Assembly (NCBI GenBank): GCA_913019965.1
Contig: CAJVZR010000045.1
Coordinates: 1 to 35,115, forward strand
DNA: 35,115 nucleotides
Reading direction: 5' to 3'
Source of the DNA: an uncultured Oleispira sp.
GTDB taxonomy: Bacteria; Pseudomonadota; Gammaproteobacteria; Pseudomonadales; Oceanobacteraceae
The position numbers and the translations under genes were made by a program. The notes under the pieces were generated by a model. The model saw only the letters and a program-made list of their open reading frames with translations. It did no database searches and was not told the DNA's origin. Positions 32,715-35,115 of this stretch are shown in pieces; the stretch's first letter is position 1; each line of letters begins with the position of its first letter.

Positions 32715-32955
32715 TGAGTATTAACTCCATAATCAACAATTTGATATGAAAGGTCATAAAAGCTTAGTTAGGCTCTAAAGGAGTTACAACTTGAAAGGGG
32801 GTTTATCTAATGAATTTACTGCTTTTAGAAGGCTGAATTTTAGCTGTCTAGATTACGATCAATAGGGTAAAGATGTGCAATTACGGGGAAAATACCCCTA
32901 GTTTTAAGCTAAGATTACAAAATCCAATAAATATTTATTTTGCTAAGGACGTTAT
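32715..32955. other. Divergent intergenic region, histidine kinase / nhaA
   Basis: Holds the promoters of both genes, though I cannot place either with confidence. A short perfect hairpin, GGGG-AAAATA-CCCC (32885-32898) followed by TAGTTTT, lies about 60 bases before the nhaA start and could be a leader attenuator or an operator. Confidence 0.35.
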
Positions 32956-34167
32956 ATGACCTCGCACAATTCGGAATCTGTGCCAGAAAGTTTAATCGAG
33001 AAACTATTGAAAGACGAATCAACCGGCGGGATCTTATTAGTCATCGTCGCAATCATTGCGATTATGTTAGCTAATTCCTCTTTTAGCCACTTGTACGAGG
33101 GCTTTTTAAACGTGCCTGTTCAGGTGCGTATTGCTGAACTGAATCTTGAAAAACCCCTCGTACTCTGGATTAACGATGGCCTGATGGCGATCTTCTTTTT
33201 TCTTGTCGGCTTAGAAATTAAACGTGAAGTGATGATTGGGCACTTATCTGAGCCCTCGCAGGTAGTATTGCCAGCGGTTGCTGCTGTTGCAGGTATTGCC
33301 GCTCCTGCTTTGATTTATGCGTGGTTGAACTATGGTAATGAAATTGCCATACGCGGCTGGGCCATTCCGTCAGCAACGGATATTGCCTTTGCTTTAGGGG
33401 TATTCTCGCTCTTTAAGACGCGTGTTCCTGTTTCGTTGAAACTTTTCTTATTATCGGTGGCCATCTTTGATGATCTAGGCGCTATTATCATCATCGCACT
33501 CTTCTATTCGAGCGAGCTATCCATTGCCTCTCTAGCGGTCGCCGCCTGCGGTGTTGTTGTACTAGGAATATTGAACTACTTAAAAGTACGCCGCCAAGCC
33601 GCTTATTTGCTGGTGGGTGTGGTCATTTGGACCGCCGTACTTAAGTCAGGGGTACATGCGACGCTAGCGGGCTTTGTGATTGCTCTCTTTATTCCGCTCT
33701 CGCTAAAGAATGAAGATGGTCATCCGATGCTGCCGCATTTAGAACATACCCTACATCCTTGGGTCGCTTTTTTGATTCTGCCTTTATTCGCCTTCGCAAA
33801 CGCTGGGGTAAATTTAGAAGGTGTCAGTATGGATGCTCTAACGAACTCGGTGACATTGGGTATTGCTCTTGGTCTTGTCGTCGGTAAACAGATTGGTATT
33901 TTTGCCATCTGTGCCATTGTGATTAAGCTAGGTTTAGCTAAGTTGCCACAAGGCTCTAGTTGGTTGCAGTTTTACGCAGTATCCATCTTATGTGGTATTG
34001 GTTTCACTATGAGTTTATTCATCGGTACGTTAGCCTTTGAAGGCTTACCCGCAGAATACCTAACTCAAGTGAAACTTGGGGTATTGATCGGCTCAATCGT
34101 ATCCGCAGTACTGGCCGCAGGCTTATTAATGATGTCTAAAGCCGCTCCAGTAGAACAAGCGGCTTAA
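32956..34167 (+). CDS. nhaA: Na+/H+ antiporter NhaA
   Basis: Inner-membrane antiporter exporting Na+ (or Li+) for 2 H+, important for pH and salt homeostasis, in keeping with a marine host. The 403 residues contain about twelve hydrophobic segments. The key acids are seen: Asp142 in SATDIAFALGV and Asp172-Asp173 in VAIFDDLGAIIII, matching E. coli Asp133, Asp163 and Asp164. INDGLMAIFFFLVGLEIKRE and CGIGFTMSLFIG are also diagnostic. AAGGA lies seven bases before the ATG. It converges with the cupin gene six bases away. The leader holds a small GC-rich hairpin. Confidence 0.96.
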   Translation: MTSHNSESVPESLIEKLLKDESTGGILLVIVAIIAIMLANSSFSHLYEGFLNVPVQVRIAELNLEKPLVLWINDGLMAIFFFLVGLEIKREVMIGHLSEPSQVVLPAVAAVAGIAAPALIYAWLNYGNEIAIRGWAIPSATDIAFALGVFSLFKTRVPVSLKLFLLSVAIFDDLGAIIIIALFYSSELSIASLAVAACGVVVLGILNYLKVRRQAAYLLVGVVIWTAVLKSGVHATLAGFVIALFIPLSLKNEDGHPMLPHLEHTLHPWVAFLILPLFAFANAGVNLEGVSMDALTNSVTLGIALGLVVGKQIGIFAICAIVIKLGLAKLPQGSSWLQFYAVSILCGIGFTMSLFIGTLAFEGLPAEYLTQVKLGVLIGSIVSAVLAAGLLMMSKAAPVEQAA

Positions 34168-34173
34168 CCCGTT

Positions 34174-34836
34174 CTAACTTGGCAGATGCCCTACTTTTAC
34201 TAAAATTAGGGTATCTTGCTCAACATAGGGATTATGCTTGCTTAAGTGCGGGCTGCGAATCCAACTACCCGCAGGGTAGCGCCCGTGTTCATCGATAAAC
34301 TCACCACTAATCACCAAAATTTCTTCACCGCCAAAATGCGTATGGGGCTGAAAGTGTTCTCCGGCAGGCCAGAAAACTAGGGCAGTGGATTCATTCATTT
34401 GATCGTTATTGAATTGATGCAGCGGCATCACTTTTAATCCGCCAATGCCTGGCAGCCATTCGGCATTGTTAGTATCGATGCGAACTTGAGTCGAGTCGGT
34501 TGCTTGAAACTGATGCAACTTCACAAACAAGGTACAGCCTTCTTTACTAAAGGGTGCATGTTCAAAACCTTCGGGATTACGAATATAACTGCCGGCTGGA
34601 TAGTCTCCGCTTTCATCAGAAAATACCCCATCTAAAACAAAAATCTCTTCACCGAGTGGGTGAGGATGGGATTTGAAACAGGCTCCGGCCTCATATTTTA
34701 CAATGCTGGTAGCGTGGCCGCATTCAGCGTCTTCACGAGCTAAGCGTTTACGCCAAACCCCTGCCATTGGGCTAGCTTGCCAATCTTCTAGATTGCTATC
34801 GATGAAAATGGGGCGGCTGAAATCGAGATTAAGCAT
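34174..34836 (-). CDS. Tandem-cupin protein (ChrR-like cupin)
   Basis: A 220-residue protein made of two cupin domains. Each carries the metal-binding cupin motif: FKSHPHPLGEEIFVLDG followed by DYPAGSYIRNPEGFEHAP, and FQPHTHFGGEEILVISG followed by RYPAGSWIRSPHLSKHNP. The two halves are clearly related, so this is an internal duplication. Similar cupins form the C-terminal part of ChrR anti-sigma factors, but the N-terminal zinc-binding anti-sigma domain is absent here and no sigma factor gene is adjacent. A metal-dependent enzyme or sensor role is possible; function is unknown. No strong ribosome-binding site is seen at the ATG. Confidence 0.82.
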   Translation of the reverse strand: MLNLDFSRPIFIDSNLEDWQASPMAGVWRKRLAREDAECGHATSIVKYEAGACFKSHPHPLGEEIFVLDGVFSDESGDYPAGSYIRNPEGFEHAPFSKEGCTLFVKLHQFQATDSTQVRIDTNNAEWLPGIGGLKVMPLHQFNNDQMNESTALVFWPAGEHFQPHTHFGGEEILVISGEFIDEHGRYPAGSWIRSPHLSKHNPYVEQDTLILVKVGHLPS

Positions 34837-34941
34837 AGTTGGAAACTTTTGCAGTAGGAGTAGTAGAACTATCTTATTGTGAATAAATGGAGTTGAACAG
34901 TAGGCACTTTTGGGTACCTATGGATTTGATATCGCAGGCAT

Positions 34942-34976
34942 AAAAAAAGGAGAAACAATGAAGTTTCTCCTTTTTT
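34942..34976 (-). terminator. Terminator of ilvE, probably bidirectional
   Basis: AAAAAAAGGAGAAAC and GTTTCTCCTTTTTT pair perfectly around a six-base loop, with A- and T-tracts on both sides. It lies about 25 bases after the ilvE stop codon on the minus strand. Confidence 0.9.
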
Positions 34977-35001
34977 GAAACAGCGTTTGATAAAGTTAAA
35001 A

Positions 35002-35115
35002 CTAAACTTTCTGCAACCAACCAAACTTATCTTCCGCTTTACCCCATTGAATGTCATTCAATGCTTGGCGTAGTTTCTGAGTGGTCGCACCGGCTTCACC
35101 GCTGCCTACAGTAAT
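35002..35115 (-). CDS. ilvE: Branched-chain amino acid aminotransferase, C-terminal end only
   Basis: Only the last 37 codons and stop lie in the window. They read ITVGSGEAGATTQKLRQ... and end in GKAEDKFGWLQKV, which matches the C terminus of IlvE (E. coli ends ETEDKWGWLDQVNQ). IlvE transfers amino groups to the keto acids of Leu, Ile and Val. The 5' part lies beyond the window edge. A terminator follows. The match is short but distinctive. Confidence 0.85.
   Translation of the reverse strand: MTVGSGEAGATTQKLRQALNDIQWGKAEDKFGWLQKV

Noticed and set aside
1..35115. tRNA genes, rRNA, CRISPR arrays, insertion sequences, prophage
   Set aside because: Looked for and not seen: no transposase or integrase, no regular repeat–spacer array, no cloverleaf-like sequence recognised.

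Overview
The window looks like chromosomal DNA of a marine gammaproteobacterium of the Oceanospirillales/Pseudomonadales kind. This rests on gene order and moderate-to-low GC, not on a database match. Two blocks have the order known from Pseudomonas and relatives: fau–6S RNA–zapA–TIGR02449 family gene, divergent from ygfB–pepP–ubiH–ubiI; and HAD phosphatase / rppH–ptsP ... TauE–lgt–thyA ... folA. I see no tRNA, rRNA, insertion sequence, prophage or CRISPR array. Most of the window is core genome with some accessory genes between the conserved blocks.

Layout. 1-922: 3' part of glnA and its terminator. 1035-5601: a serine hydrolase, then three consecutive lipoprotein genes (a COG3014-like repeat protein, LpoB, an LPP20-like protein) closed by a strong terminator. 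5669-6554: a SnoaL-like protein and an unrecognised 42-residue membrane peptide. 6569-7941 (minus): 5-formyl-THF cyclo-ligase, 6S RNA, ZapA and a small coiled-coil protein. 8070-12534 (plus): ygfB, pepP and two ubiquinone hydroxylases with overlapping ends. 12549-15394 (minus): an HDOD protein, an imelysin-like lipoprotein and a HAD phosphatase. 15594-18399 (plus): rppH and ptsP. 18440-21887 (minus): a MepK-like peptidase, an LdtD-like L,D-transpeptidase and an NRDE/TANGO2 protein. 21986-28091 (plus): TauE/SafE permease, lgt, thyA, a GGDEF/EAL protein, folA and a patatin-like lipase. 28117-32714 (minus): an acyltransferase, a secreted sphingomyelinase-like enzyme with a C-terminal beta-trefoil, a 471-base non-coding stretch with DnaA-box-like sites, and an orphan histidine kinase. 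32956-35115: nhaA, a double-cupin protein and the 3' end of ilvE.

Themes. Envelope biology recurs: LpoB and its lipoprotein neighbours, Lgt (which lipidates such proteins), MepK and LdtD (crosslink cleavage and formation), ZapA (division) and an acyltransferase. Nucleotide/folate metabolism (thyA, folA, fau) and nitrogen signalling (glnA, ptsP) are also represented.

The items most worth following up are non-coding or small: the 5-FCL start that appears to lie inside the 6S RNA gene, the DnaA-box cluster with a head-to-head pair, the hairpin and 8-codon upstream frame directly before the EAL gene, and the 42-codon membrane peptide. I found no clear undescribed multi-gene system; the three-lipoprotein operon and the sphingomyelinase/trefoil protein are the best protein-level candidates.
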